Shown here piece after piece: positions 20,558-30,790 of a DNA stretch of 64,000 nucleotides; position 1 is the stretch's first letter; every line of letters begins with the position of its first letter. The stretch covers positions 868,001 through 932,000 of the forward strand of contig JAIVFI010000005.1 in assembly GCA_025558095.1 (NCBI GenBank). Reading direction: 5' to 3'. The translations under genes and the position numbers were made by a program. This stretch comes from Hyaloraphidium curvatum (Eukaryota; Monoblepharomycota; Hyaloraphidiomycetes; Hyaloraphidiales; Hyaloraphidiaceae). Under the pieces are notes generated by a model. The model worked only from the letters and a program-made list of their open reading frames with translations, was not told the DNA's origin and did no database searches.

Positions 20558-21298
20558 CTCGAAAACTGGCAGGGTGGTGGAGGAGGAAAGGGAGACACTT
20601 GGCCCAGGAGGGAGGCACGCGATCGCGGTCCGCCCGAGTCCCTGCCGGCTCAGTGCCGATCCGGAGACGGATCTCCGGGAGATGCCTCGGCAGCTAGCGT
20701 CGGCCGTCTAAACAGAACGACGCGTTAGCGGGGGATTAAGATAAACACACGATCGGGCCGACACGCGTCCCGGAGTGGCAAACGGGAATTCTTTGATTCC
20801 AGGCACCCACTTGAAAGGTTCCGAAAACCATCTCGTCCCATCCATCCCGAGATGTCAAGCTTCTGATTGGCGGGGATCGAAGGCTGCATCCCCAACCACC
20901 TCGCCGACGTTCGCTGAGGCAGTTGGACACCTGCCGGGACGGGACCTCCTCCCGCGAAACACTGAGCCCCGAAACCTGGTGTTGGGAAAAGAACTCCGGG
21001 TCAGTGATGGCGCCCGGCGACGGAGTCGAAATCGCATCGGCCGGCTCGGAACCCATCGTTCGATCCGTTCGGGCTGGTGCACCTCCGGCCACCCCGCCTG
21101 AAGAGCATCGGAACCCCCGTTCCGCGCCTCCGTCACTCCGCCCGACTCACTTCGAAGCTGCCAACGGTGCGTACACGCCTTCCGCGTCCGTCCCCGGCGG
21201 CGGATGTTGCGGCGACGGCGCCCGCCGGCGGGGCCCCCGGCACCCGTTTCAGGGATCCGGCACCCGCTGACTGTCCGCCGCCCCAGCGCCCGATCCCA
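20558..21298. promoter_or_regulatory. Divergent region between the Nudix and CobW genes
   Basis: About 740 bp between two divergent starts. It contains a 31-bp sequence at 20754-20784 repeated exactly at 23041-23071 on the other side of the CobW gene. No coding domain is visible. Confidence 0.45.
20754..20784 (+). repeat. 31-bp direct repeat, copy 1
   Basis: The sequence begins CGGGCCGACACGCGTCCCGG. It is identical over 31 bases to 23041-23071 in the same orientation. The two copies flank the CobW gene. The flanking bases differ. Confidence 0.85.
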
Positions 21299-22903
21299 AT
21301 GGCCACGGAGCGAGACGATCGCATCCCGGTCACCGTGCTCACAGGTGGGCACGCCGCGACGGTCCCGGCGGCGCGCTGACGGCCGTCTTCCTGCCAGGGT
21401 TCCTCGGGAGCGGCAAGACCACGCTGCTGAACCACATCCTCACCGCCGAGCACGGCAAGAAGGTTGGCCGCCGCGGTCTCGAGCCGGTTACGTGCCCTGA
21501 AGCCCTCCGCCCCCCCTCCGGAGATCGCGGTGATCGAGAACGAGTTCGGGGAAGTGGGGGTGGACGATGCCCTCGTGCGGAACCGCAACAGGTTCTACGG
21601 CGAGGTGGGCCCGCTCGGATCCGCTCCTGCCGCCGCCTCTGATGATCGCGACGGCCCCCCTTGCAGGAAGACATCTTCGAGATGAAGTTCGGCAACCTCC
21701 AACGCACCCGGCCTGGACTGCCCTGACCCCGACCCGCCGCCCACAGTAACGGCTGCATATGCTGCACCGTCCGCAGCGACCTCATCGACATCATCGGCCG
21801 GCTGCTCGCCCGCCGCGTCAGGCTCGACGGCATCGTCATCGAGACCACGGGCATGGCCGACCCCGCGCCCGTCGCGCAGACCTTCTTCGTCGAGGACCGC
21901 ATCGCCGCGGCCTGCCGCCTCGACGCCATCGTCACGGTCGTGGACGCCAAGCACGCGCTGCCGCACCTGGACGAGGTCAAGCCCGAGGGCGTGGAGAACG
22001 AGGCCGTGGAGCAGGTGGGACGGCGGCGCCCCCAGCGCCCCGGGAGCGAGCTCACCGCACGCGCGCGCAGGTGGCCTTCGCGGACAGGATCCTGCTCAAC
22101 AAGGTCGACCTCGCCACGCGGACCGAGGTCGACGCCGTCGCGGCCCGCATCCGCGCCATCAACCGGTTCGCCGAGATCATCGAGACCACGCACTCCTCCG
22201 TCGACATGGACCGCATCCTCCGCATCGGGGCTTTCGACCTCCGCCGCGCGGTGGAGCTGGACCCCGAGTTCCTCGAAAACACCGACCACCAGCACGACCA
22301 GTCCGTCACGTCCGTGGGATTCAGGTGCGTCCCGCGTCATCGTGCGCCCGAGCGGTCGCATGCCGCGGACGCCGACCGCCGCCGCCGTGCAGGTTCGAGG
22401 GCAACGTCAGCAAGGCCAGGCTGGAGGAGTTCATCGGCGACCTGATGCGCACCAAGGGCACGGATCTGTACAGGTACAAGGGCGTTCTCTCCGTCCAGGG
22501 CATGGACCAGCGCTTCGTCTTCCAGGGTGGGGCTTCCGCGCTCCGCTCCCTCGTGACATCCCCGCTACGGCCTCCAACCCGCCCGCCTGCAGGCGTGCAC
22601 ATGCTCTTTGGCGGCACCTTCGCCGACCCGTGGGGTCCCGACGAGAAGCGCGAGAACCGTTTCGTCTTCATAGGCAGGAACCTCGACCGGGAGCGCCTCT
22701 CGCGCGGGTTCGAGGCGTGCCGCGTCCCGGCGGACCTGCGCTTTCCCCTCGGCGCCAGGGTCAGGTGCATCGTCAGGGCCGGGTGGAGGAAGGGCACGGT
22801 GATCGGGCTGTGGGACGGCGGCAACGCCTACAGGGTGAAGCTGGACGCCGGGCACGACGTGTGGGCGCCCGAGGACGACGATTCGTACGTGCGCGCGGCT
22901 TGA
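21299..22903 (+). CDS. CobW/COG0523 metallochaperone GTPase with a C-terminal extra module
   Basis: ATG 21299 gives IPVTVLTG, then a 53-nt intron (21345-21397, GTGGGC) leads to FLGSGKTTLLNHILTAEHGK (Walker A). Later exons give IAVIENEFGEVGVDDALV, NGCICCTVRSDLIDIIGRLL (the zinc-binding CxCC motif), VIETTGMADPAPVAQTFF and DRILLNKVDL (guanine specificity). The CobW C-terminal domain follows, with FEGNVSKARLEEFIGDLMRT, YRYKGVLSVQGMDQRFVFQG and HMLFGGTFADPWG. COG0523 proteins deliver zinc or another metal to client enzymes with GTP hydrolysis. After the normal end there are 50 more residues (GARVRCIVRAGWRKGTVIGL then YRVKLDAGHDVWAPEDDDSY), a small beta module often fused to other domains in algae and oomycetes. 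At least five introns, all short. Confidence 0.9.
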
Positions 22904-23040
22904 GCCCCGCGGACCGCCAAGGGGGGCCAGAGGAGCGTGCCGCGTGGCACTTGCATGCAGCGCATACATCGTTAACGCGACTGGCGAATACAATAGGGGG
23001 CGAGCTAGCGAACGCCGCGCGGGTAAACGGGGACGGTCGC

Positions 23041-23071
23041 CGGGCCGACACGCGTCCCGGAGTGGCAAACG
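23041..23071 (+). repeat. 31-bp direct repeat, copy 2
   Basis: Identical to 20754-20784 and in the same orientation. It lies in the 223-bp gap between the CobW stop and the enoyl-CoA hydratase start, so it may sit in the promoter of the latter. Confidence 0.85.
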
Positions 23072-23126
23072 CGGCAACATCTCCCCAACCAGCACCTTCC
23101 TTGAAGTCTTAACCAGCCTGATAGCG

Positions 23127-23918
23127 ATGAGCGCTCCCCTCGTTCTGGTCGAGCGCGACGGCCCCGTCGCCGTGGTCACGATGAACCGCCCCTCCGCCAT
23201 GAACGCGCTGTCCCGCGCGCTGCAGGCCGACCTCGCCAGGGCGTTCCGCGAGCTCGAGGCCGACGCCTCCGTGCGCGCCGTGGTGCTCACCGGCGCCGGC
23301 GACCGCGCCTTCACCGCCGGGCTGGACCTGCGCGAGGTCGGCCGGGTCGGCCTGTCGGGGGGCCCGGGCACCGAGGGCGCCCGCCGCGAGACCGACCCCG
23401 TGGTCGCCATGCACGCCATGTCCAAGCCCATCATCGGCGCAATCAACGGCGTCGCCGTCACGGGCGGCTTCGAGGTCGCGCTGGCATGCGACGTGCTCGT
23501 GGCGTCGACAAACGCCCGCTTCGCAGACACACACGTGCGCGTGGGCGTCACCCCCGGCTGGCTGCTCTCGCAGCGGCTGTCGCGGCTGATCGGCATCTCG
23601 CGGGCCAAGGAGCTCAGCTTCACGGGGAACTACATCGACGCGCAGACCGCCCTCGCCTGGGGCCTCGTGAACCGCGTGGTGCCCCCCGCGGAGCTGCTCC
23701 CCCTGGCGAAGAAGCTCGCGGCGGACATGGCGTCGACGGACCCGGACATGCTGCGGAGGTACAAGAGGCTGATCGACGACGGGTTCGACCTGCCGTTCGG
23801 CGAGGCGAGGAAGCTCGAGGCCGCGAGGGCCGCGGAGGACAACAAGAAGGTCACCGCCGAATCGGTCGAGTCCAGGCGCGTGGGGATCAAGGAGAGGGGG
23901 AGGTCGCAGAAGCTGTGA
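23127..23918 (+). CDS. Enoyl-CoA hydratase/isomerase family protein
   Basis: A single-exon protein of 263 residues. It starts MSAPLVLVERDGPVAVVTMN, with RPSAMNALS, the oxyanion-hole segment AFTAGLDLREVG, and NGVAVTGGFEVALACDVLVA then ADTHVRVGVTPGWLLSQRLS. In crotonases the two catalytic Glu residues lie in these last two segments. The first (GFEVA) is present and the second position is Gly (TPGW). This is the pattern of a subgroup of EchA-type proteins, so hydration may be weak or the reaction different. The C-terminal helices EARKLEAARAAEDNKKVT are complete. The protein ends SQKL, not a canonical peroxisomal signal. Its stop overlaps, antisense, the end of secreted family member B by about 30 bp. 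Confidence 0.9.
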   Translation: MSAPLVLVERDGPVAVVTMNRPSAMNALSRALQADLARAFRELEADASVRAVVLTGAGDRAFTAGLDLREVGRVGLSGGPGTEGARRETDPVVAMHAMSKPIIGAINGVAVTGGFEVALACDVLVASTNARFADTHVRVGVTPGWLLSQRLSRLIGISRAKELSFTGNYIDAQTALAWGLVNRVVPPAELLPLAKKLAADMASTDPDMLRRYKRLIDDGFDLPFGEARKLEAARAAEDNKKVTAESVESRRVGIKERGRSQKL

Positions 23919-24508
23919 GGTTCGTCGTGGGATGGGAGGGGGAGGGGGTCGGGAATCCGGTTGGAGCGAAATGGGCGGGAATGGCAGTCGATTGGAGCAC
24001 GGATTCGAATCGCCCAAGTACAGAGTTCCCATCGTCCATGCCCGCCACGGACCGCTCCCAGGGATCAGCAACCCCTCTCGTCCAGCCGTCCGCTCGCGTC
24101 GCGCTTGCGCCTGCAGTTCGGCGCCTCCAACGACCGTCAGCCCCCCTCTCCCCCACAGCGACGGGGCAGACACTCACCGGGTCGTACCGCTTGTACAGCC
24201 CCTTCCGCCCGGCGTAGCCCACGCAGGCGACGTGGTCGGGGGGCGCGTCGGGGTGCGAGAACTCGCTGCGAGGGGGTCAGCGCCGGCCCGGTCCCGGGCG
24301 CGGGGAAAAGGCGGGTACCAGAACGCGCCGTCGAGGCACTCGGAGCAGGCGCGCGCGAAGAGCACCGTCTCGGGTGGGGGGTTGGGAGGGAGGGGGCTGT
24401 GCCGGGAGGTCAGCGCGGGCCGCGGGAGAGGGGCGGGCGCGCGCACGTTGCGGTGGCGAGCACGGTGAGCGAGAGGAGGGCGAGGAGGAGGCGGGGGAGG
24501 AGCACCAT
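23887..24508 (-). CDS. Small secreted Cys-rich protein, family member B (degenerate C-terminus)
   Basis: The signal peptide MVLLPRLLLALLSLTVLATA starts at 24508. A middle exon gives LFARACSECLDGAF. As in member A its last TG joins the next exon to read CEFSHPDAPPDHVAC, then LYKRYDPVSVC. The donor after TTCTG and acceptor before CGAG are at the identical codon position as in members A and D. After PVAVGERGADGRW the frame loses cysteines and becomes Ser/Pro/Thr rich before stopping at 23887. The second disulfide-rich half present in members C, D and E is therefore missing. It may be a shortened but functional version or a decaying copy. The first intron junction (near 24400-24475) is not resolved. 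Confidence 0.55.
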
Positions 24509-25618
24509 CGCGGCGACCGGTTGGGGATGGGGATACGGCCGGCGGAAGTCCCCTGATTGGTCCCTCAAAAGGACAAGCCGCCCGGACCGGCCACCGAGAA
24601 ATCGCCGCTTATCCGGTGCGCGACATAGCTCCAAGGGAAGCAACGATGCCCGCGCGCACCCGCCGTCCGTTTTGAAAGGTCCGCAGCCCGGTTCCCGCGC
24701 GGTCGGCTGGACAGCCGGCCGCGGAAGCGGACGGAACGAGCCGGCCATCTTGTCCGCCTTTGCGTAGCGCGGGAGAAGCATAAAGATCTCGTGCCGCTGC
24801 GATGCACGCCCTTGCTGGGCGGGGGCCGTGCTGGAGGTGCACCAAACGCGGGCATCGAGGGCTTCTCAGGACGCCCTAGCTGGCCTGCGTCGTCCCAGCA
24901 CCTCCAGCTCCGCCGGTTCAGAGCTCACATTGTCCCCCATCTGCAAACGCAGATCCGATGGCCAAAATTACCCGAAGCTGGGTTCCCTCACATAGGAGAT
25001 GCGCGCCGCGGATTGCTAGTCCGCGGCAGCCTCTCCCCCTCCCCCCTCCTTCCACGCGGCAGTGCTGGAGGGAACCAAAACGATGCGATGACCGTGGTGG
25101 CGTCTCGAGCCAACATCTGCCGATGCCGGTTCCGAGCTCCGCGCCCCGTCGGCGTCGGCAGAGGATCTCCGCACCGCAAGGAAGGTACGCGCACAGTCGC
25201 ACGCGGGCGCCGCTGAAATCCGAGAGGCTAGCCAGCCAGCGCCGTGCAGCGCAGGTCGGCTCGGGCAAATCGGCGGCGCCCCAGTCGTCTCCGGCCCTTA
25301 GGTACGGTGCCGAGAATCCCCCCAGAGTCCGTCCGGCCTTCGTCGGCCACTGACGCCGGGGAACTCGTTCCAGGCCGCCGGCACCCCTGGCGCCGCAACG
25401 ACCCGTGAAGGGCGTGCTGGAGGAGCTCGACGGGCAGATTCAAGAGACCTACTCTCGGTGAGATACGCACGATGTCTCTCGGGGTTTCGGGACCAAAGCT
25501 CCTTCGATGGGCGGACTCAAGAAGAAGAAGCTTGGAGACGCGGACAGCCCGTCGAGGCGCGGGCGCCCGCCGCCAACCCGTTTCTGACGCACTGCCTCCC
25601 AACCCCTCGGAAATCGCC
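24509..25618. other. 1.1-kb intergenic region between divergent genes
   Basis: It separates member B (minus) from the multipass membrane protein (plus). It has several GC-driven open frames but none shows a domain or a codon pattern like its neighbours. No RNA gene was recognised. Confidence 0.4.
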
Positions 25619-27139
25619 ATGGCCGCGGCGGAGTTCCCCATACCGCCGGCCGCCTTCCTCGCGTGCTTTCCCGCGCCGCCGCCCGCGCGCGCGCCGCGGT
25701 CGCTGCCCGAAGCCATGGCCGCGCGGTCGGCCGACCCGCCAGACATTGCCGCGCTGCGTGCCGCGCGTCCGCTGGACGAGGCGTCCGTCCGCCGGGCGCT
25801 GCGGGACCTACCACTGCTGGCCGCATTTGTCGCCATCTCGACGCGGCTCGGTCGGCTTCTGCGCCACGCCTGGGCACGCGTCCTGCTGCTCAACGTGCCC
25901 GAGATATTCCTGTTCCTGCTCGTGTTTCCCTTCGGCAACGGCGCCTTTGCAACCCGAGCGCTGGCCGCCGGTACCGTCGCGATCGTACTGCAGGCGGCCT
26001 GGTGGACGTGGACCGTCCACAGCGAGCGCTCGAACTGGTTCAGCGGCGGAGTCGGCCCAAAGGCCGAGCGAGATGACCCGGAGAAGGCCCCCGAGCTGCC
26101 GAGCCCGTCTGAGGAGCGGGATGAGGCCGGCGCACTGGCCGGTGTGGTGCGCTACCTCCAGCTCGTCGGCGACTGCAGTGCACAGGGAGGTTTCGCCTGC
26201 TCCGCGTTTCTTGAGCACGATTCCACGAACGAGGACCTGTGCCCTTGCACGAAATGCACAAAAGTGGCCGTGAGGGTGGGAACTGTTCTCACGGCCGTGG
26301 CCGGCATTTCCTTGTTCGTCTTCGGTATTTGTGTTTGGATCGTTCTCAGGACCTGGACACCGGTCGTTTCCCTCGGCCAGTACGTCTGGCGCACGCCGTG
26401 GTCCGCGACCTTGGCTGCGGTCGCGCTGGCTGCTATGGTCATCTACGCGCCCGCCTCGTGCTTTGTGCCGTTGAATATCTTGAACGGCGGCTGGCTGGAC
26501 CTGGAACTTCGCCTTCGCTTGCGCGCCGTGACTACATCGCTAGCAGAACTGCACGACAAGCTCGCCCGCGCCGCCTCGGAACCCGATTTCCGCCCCCCCG
26601 AGATCTCAGCCTCCCCCTACGTTGCCCTTCACGGGCGCCTGCTGAGCGAATGGGCCGACAACGTGCTCTTCTCCGCCTTTTTCGGCCGCGCCTTCCGTAA
26701 CTTTGTCCTCTCCGACCTCCTCGCCGCCCTCCTCAACGCCGCCGTCGCAACGTGCATCCCCGCTTCGTACGTGGCCAGCATCGCCCTCGTCCTCTACATG
26801 GCCTCGTGGTACATGTTTGCCACCGCGGCAGTGAACAGGCAGTGCGATGCGGTCGCGGTGGCCTACCGCCGCGCGGCGCTGGACCTCGACCTGCTCGCCG
26901 ACTCTTTCCCCGACGCCCCCGGCGTCGCGCGCCGCTCCATTGCCGCCCACAAAGCGGTGCTCGAGCGGTTCTCGCAGCTCGACGGGGCGCGCGCGAGGTT
27001 CCTCGGGCTGCCGGTGACGGTGGAGGTAATCAGGGCGCTGGCCACCACCGTGGCCACCCTGGCGGTGGCGCTGTGGTCCGTTCTGAGGTCCGTGGGGGTG
27101 TCGATTACTATCGAGAACCTGTGCCCAGTGGGGAGCTGA
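25619..27139 (+). CDS. Multipass membrane protein, 7-TM-like, unknown family
   Basis: A single-exon gene of 506 residues. The ATG at 25619 precedes AAAEFPIPPAAFL; the frame is open 49 codons further upstream. About seven hydrophobic segments are visible: VLLLNVPEIFLFLLVFPFG, LAAGTVAIVLQAAWWTW, AVAGISLFVFGICVWIVLR, LAAVALAAMVIYAPASC, FVLSDLLAALLNAAVATCIP, VASIALVLYMASWYMFATAA and IRALATTVATLAVALWSVLR. A cytosolic or lumenal loop has a CxxC pair (DLCPCTKCTK). The last helix follows a conserved-looking FSQLDGARARFLGLPVTVE segment. That layout resembles the gustatory-receptor-like (GRL) proteins reported from chytrids and other eukaryotes. The resemblance is architectural only, so no function is assigned. 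Confidence 0.7.
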   Translation: MAAAEFPIPPAAFLACFPAPPPARAPRSLPEAMAARSADPPDIAALRAARPLDEASVRRALRDLPLLAAFVAISTRLGRLLRHAWARVLLLNVPEIFLFLLVFPFGNGAFATRALAAGTVAIVLQAAWWTWTVHSERSNWFSGGVGPKAERDDPEKAPELPSPSEERDEAGALAGVVRYLQLVGDCSAQGGFACSAFLEHDSTNEDLCPCTKCTKVAVRVGTVLTAVAGISLFVFGICVWIVLRTWTPVVSLGQYVWRTPWSATLAAVALAAMVIYAPASCFVPLNILNGGWLDLELRLRLRAVTTSLAELHDKLARAASEPDFRPPEISASPYVALHGRLLSEWADNVLFSAFFGRAFRNFVLSDLLAALLNAAVATCIPASYVASIALVLYMASWYMFATAAVNRQCDAVAVAYRRAALDLDLLADSFPDAPGVARRSIAAHKAVLERFSQLDGARARFLGLPVTVEVIRALATTVATLAVALWSVLRSVGVSITIENLCPVGS

Positions 27140-27390
27140 GTTGCGAAGTCAGGCCCGAGCCGTCGTCGCCACGGGACGGTCCGCGACGGGGAAGCCTGGT
27201 TCCAGAACACGTAGTTATCAGTCTTTCCTTTCGATACACAGAGATTGCTACACTGCGAGTCTCATTCCCCGAAGTGGTAACAGATCGGCTGAAGACAGAG
27301 TCCCCAAAGGCATCACTGACAACCATCAACCCAACCTGCTTAGCGCCAACGCAAAACTGCCCTCCCTCCCCCGGACCTTGCAGTACATGT

Positions 27391-27729
27391 TCAACAGCCG
27401 AGCGCCGGGCACGCATTGCCCTTGTACCCCATCGAGTAGCCCGACTGGGTCTGCCTCCCGGGTGCCGAGCTCCACCTGAAGCAGAAGTTGGCGCTGGAGC
27501 GCGCATAGGCGACGCAGGACGCCAGCGCATCGCACAGGTCTCGGCAGGCCGCGTCCGTGAAGACGTTCTGGACGAGGCCGCCGACGGCCACGGTGTTCCG
27601 CACGGGAAGGAGTTTGACGGGCAAGACACAAAGTCGGAGGCGTAGCGGCGGTAAATGGCCTCGTTGTCGTTGGCGATGTGCTCGATGCAGGCGACCATGC
27701 CGTCGGGGGCACCCGGGTGCGCGAACTCG
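27391..27729 (-). pseudogene. Small secreted Cys-rich protein, family member C (5' truncated, frameshifted)
   Basis: After a typical acceptor (CCCGCAG at about 27730-27736) the exon reads CEFAHPGAPDGMVACIEHIA when completed like its relatives. Then come IYRRYASDFVSCPSNSFPC and, in the next frame, NTVAVGGLVQNVFTDAACRD then LCDALASCVAYARSSANFCF. It ends CPALGC at TGA 27391. One base is missing near 27597-27605 relative to a continuous reading. A 62-nt GTGTCT...CAG intron could also join RRYASDF to NVFTDAAC, but it would remove two conserved cysteines. No signal-peptide or RSCxEC exon was found upstream to 28188. The copy thus lacks its 5' part and probably is not functional. Confidence 0.55.
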
Positions 27730-28188
27730 CTGCGGGGCGCGGGTATGGGCGATCCAGAGCGAATGTCGCAATCCCCCTCGGCCACAGCCCAACCCCGTCC
27801 GCGTCCCGCCGTGCAGACGCGCCCCGCTTCAGCGGTTCTAGCTCCTTTTTCTATCTTGGAGATCCCTCCCATCACGCAAACTTGTTTTGCGAAACGTGTC
27901 TTCAGTTTCGGTACGCCACAGCCGGCGGTGACCCGTCGACGAACGTCTCTGGGGCCTCATCGACCGATCCTCCGACAGCAGATGATCGGGTCAATTGACC
28001 CTATCCGAGGCCGGAGGAGGCAGAAAGCACCGAACCGGGCCAAAAATCCGGGCCGGGCGCGGGTTTTGCTCATGAACAAACGTTTGGCGAGTGCGCGCTT
28101 ACGACGCTCCTTGCCCCCACCCCGCTATTTATGCGCCTGACCCTCCGCCACCCAGCACACGCGCCCAAATACACCGAACTCCCACGCC

Positions 28189-29063
28189 ATGCACACCCTA
28201 CCCAAATCCGTATTCGTTCTCGGCGGCACCGGCCTCATCGGCGTCCTCACGTTGAAGTCGCTCCTCTCCCGGGGCCACTCCGTGACCGCCTACGTGCGCA
28301 CGCCGTCCAAGGTGCCCGTCGACCTGCTCTCCAAGTACCCCGACACCTTGCACGTCGTCCAGGGCTCCATCGACAGCAAGGAGCAGCTGGTGGCCGCGCT
28401 CACCGCGCGCCTGCACGACGCCGTGGTCTCCTCTATCGGGCCGGTCGACCTGCGCGGCCACGTCGCGGGGACCCTCGCCGCGAGCTACCGGACCATCGCG
28501 GCGGCAATGAAGGAGGCCGGCGTGACGAGGATCTACGCGCTCTCGACCTTCTCGTACACCACCGAGTCGGACAAATTCTCGTTCGGGCGGAGTGGGTTCT
28601 CGTCCTTGCCTCCGCGCATCAGCAGCAGGCTGACAGTCCCTGGGACCTCCAGATTTTACCGTCGGCGTGGTCACCCTACTCATCCCAGCCTCCAAATCCG
28701 AGTTCGTGCAGATCGCCAAGGTCTTCAACGAGGAGGGCGTCTACGGCGGGATTGACTGGACCGTGTTCCGCGTGGGGATGCTCAAGGACGGCGGGTCTCC
28801 GCAGGCAGTCCGCAGCATGGTCATTTCTCATGCAGAGCTCCCTCCAGGCGAACCGGGCAAGGTCAGCGCTGGCACCATCGGGGCTTCCGAAAGCAGCGGC
28901 GGGATCACGAGGGTGGGCTTCTCCGCGCGTTCGAACGGCCGGGATCGCTCTGACGTCCCTTCCCTCTGCAATCCAGAGCGGCATCGCGCAGTGGCTGACC
29001 GAGCAGGTGGAGAAGAACTCGAGGGAGTGGGTGGGGAAGCTGCCGTACATCAGCAACATATAG
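28189..29063 (+). CDS. NAD(P)-binding NmrA-like reductase/epimerase
   Basis: It starts MHTLPKSVFVLGGTGLIGVL, with the GGTGLIG dinucleotide-binding loop, followed by SVTAYVRTPSKVP (a basic residue suggests NADPH). The domain continues HVVQGSIDSKEQLVAAL, DAVVSSIGPV, AAMKEAGVTRIYALSTFSYT, and after an intron (about 28604-28670) VVTLLIPASKSEFVQIAKVF and GGIDWTVFRVGMLKDG. A second intron (about 28910-28970) leads to the C-terminal exon SAIQSGIAQWLTEQVEKNSR, which ends LPYISNI at TAG 29061-29063. The fold is that of atypical SDRs (NmrA/isoflavone-reductase class). These can be reductases or redox sensors without catalysis, and which applies is unknown. Confidence 0.85.
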
Positions 29064-29270
29064 CCGACGCGCCGGCGCTCGATCTACATCGTGTACATCG
29101 TCGTTGTTTGTAGCATTCTAGCAAATCATAAACCGTCCTGAAATGTTTGCCTTGCCTGGCAGCTGAATGCATCGGCGTCCGAAGCCCAATGCGAGACGCA
29201 CCAGCCTGATGAAAGGAGTCGTTGCAGTCGCTGCTCGGAGTCGCAGTCTGGCAATGCGGTGGCGTGCCGC

Positions 29271-29304
29271 GACGCCGAAGCCGCCACGACGCCGAAGCCG
29301 CCAC
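29271..29304. repeat. 17-bp tandem repeat, two copies
   Basis: The unit GACGCCGAAGCCGCCAC occurs twice in a row, with a partial third copy (GACGC) after it. No function is evident. Confidence 0.8.
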
Positions 29305-30739
29305 GACGCAGACATGCAAAGCGAGCCTGGTGCGCGCGGTGACCAGTCCGTGACGAGGCCCCAGCGTCTCCGTCCGATAGCAAGGCGGTCCGAGCTTCCT
29401 GACGCCGATGCATCGCAACATGCGAAGGCCGAAAGGGGCCCCAGCTCGAGCTTCTTCCGATATCCATGGCAGCGGCAGTGCTGGCGAAACCTATCCCGAT
29501 CCTGTACGGAGACGTCACACGACGTCCCCGTCGGGCCGGTTCTTGCCCAGCTTCAGTTCCAGCGCCGGCGGCCACCCCGCTCGAGTACCGGCGTCTTCCG
29601 ACGCCGGCGCGAGTCCGTCCCGCCGCCGGCTCTGTCACCGTGCAAGTTCCCGCTACGCCGGGTGCCGCTGCCCGTGGCGCCGGGGAACCACCGAGCGACC
29701 AGACTGTCACACGCGAGCGCCAGCAGTGGGTCGTACGAAGGTCCCCGGCTCCGCCGTACATGCCTTGCAGATGATTCCGCCCCAGGCGTGGGTGCCACGG
29801 CCGGAGAAGAGGTCCCCCGAGGCGTTGGGGACGGCGTGAGTCCCAGACGGTGGCGTCGGACGGCCAGAACGGCGAACCAGCGCCCTCTTGGCACCGGCGC
29901 GTCCGATCCGCCGTCCGGCGTCTCCTCGGAGGGCATGTCGACGGCGGCAGCTCATCGCAGAATGCACGCCCCGGTCGAGGTGGACACATCGATGCCGACC
30001 CGCCGCCGTCCACACGCCCTCGCAGCTGATTGCGTCCCCGGTGATCGGCGTCCCGATCCATGTCCGAAGCGGCGCGGAGCCGGTGCTGGAAGGCCTAGGA
30101 GGGCGCTTTCTGCCATGAAGGAGGAGTCGACTACGCGACACCTCTACCGTTCCGTCCTAGGTACTCCAGCTCTGCCGATCCGGTCCTTGCGAGCGTGCGC
30201 ATCGGGTCGTGTCCCGCGCCGGCGGTAGGGTAGTAGAGCACGACGGGCATCTCCGGCGCCCGCCGCCGACTCGGTCCGTACACCGCCGGCACGGCAAATC
30301 GCGTCCGATCGACGTCCAGGGGCGAACTACAGATGGGCGCAGTGAATCCGACCACTCCTGGTGCTGTCAGCACCATTCAGCGCCGGCGGGCGGCGTCGAT
30401 CCGCTGCGCCCCGCGTCCTTCCATCCAGGTCCGACTGCCGTCGTGTTACCCTGCAATCCAGCCCGGGAAGGATGCGGAGCCTCGACGGCCATCGTCCACG
30501 GCGCTCGCAGACGCCGCAAAGAATCGCCCGGCGCCGGAGGGCTCCAAGAAAATGTGCTCCCAAGGAGGTGGCGTGCGACGCCTCCTCGCCCCGTCGGTAC
30601 CCCTCCAGCTCCCCATACTCCTGCACTCGTTTCCCATGTTCGAGCTTGGCGGCGGGCTGGCTTAAACGGCTAGCCCCGGCGGCAGCCAGCCGTCGCCGGC
30701 GGAGGTCCGGTCGCGCCCACCGCCTGCGCCTCCTCGTCC

Positions 30740-30790
30740 GGTCCGACAGTCAACTCGACCAACATTGGTCCGACAGTCAACTCGACCAAC
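30740..30790. repeat. 24-bp tandem duplication separated by 3 bp
   Basis: A 24-base unit starting GGTCCGACAGTCAACTCGAC occurs at 30740-30763 and again at 30767-30790 with ATT between. The copies are identical. Confidence 0.85.

Noticed and set aside
29126-30141. Cys-containing minus-strand frames possibly another secreted gene
   Set aside because: No signal peptide, no family motif, no consistent splice phase, and composition is like GC-rich noncoding DNA.
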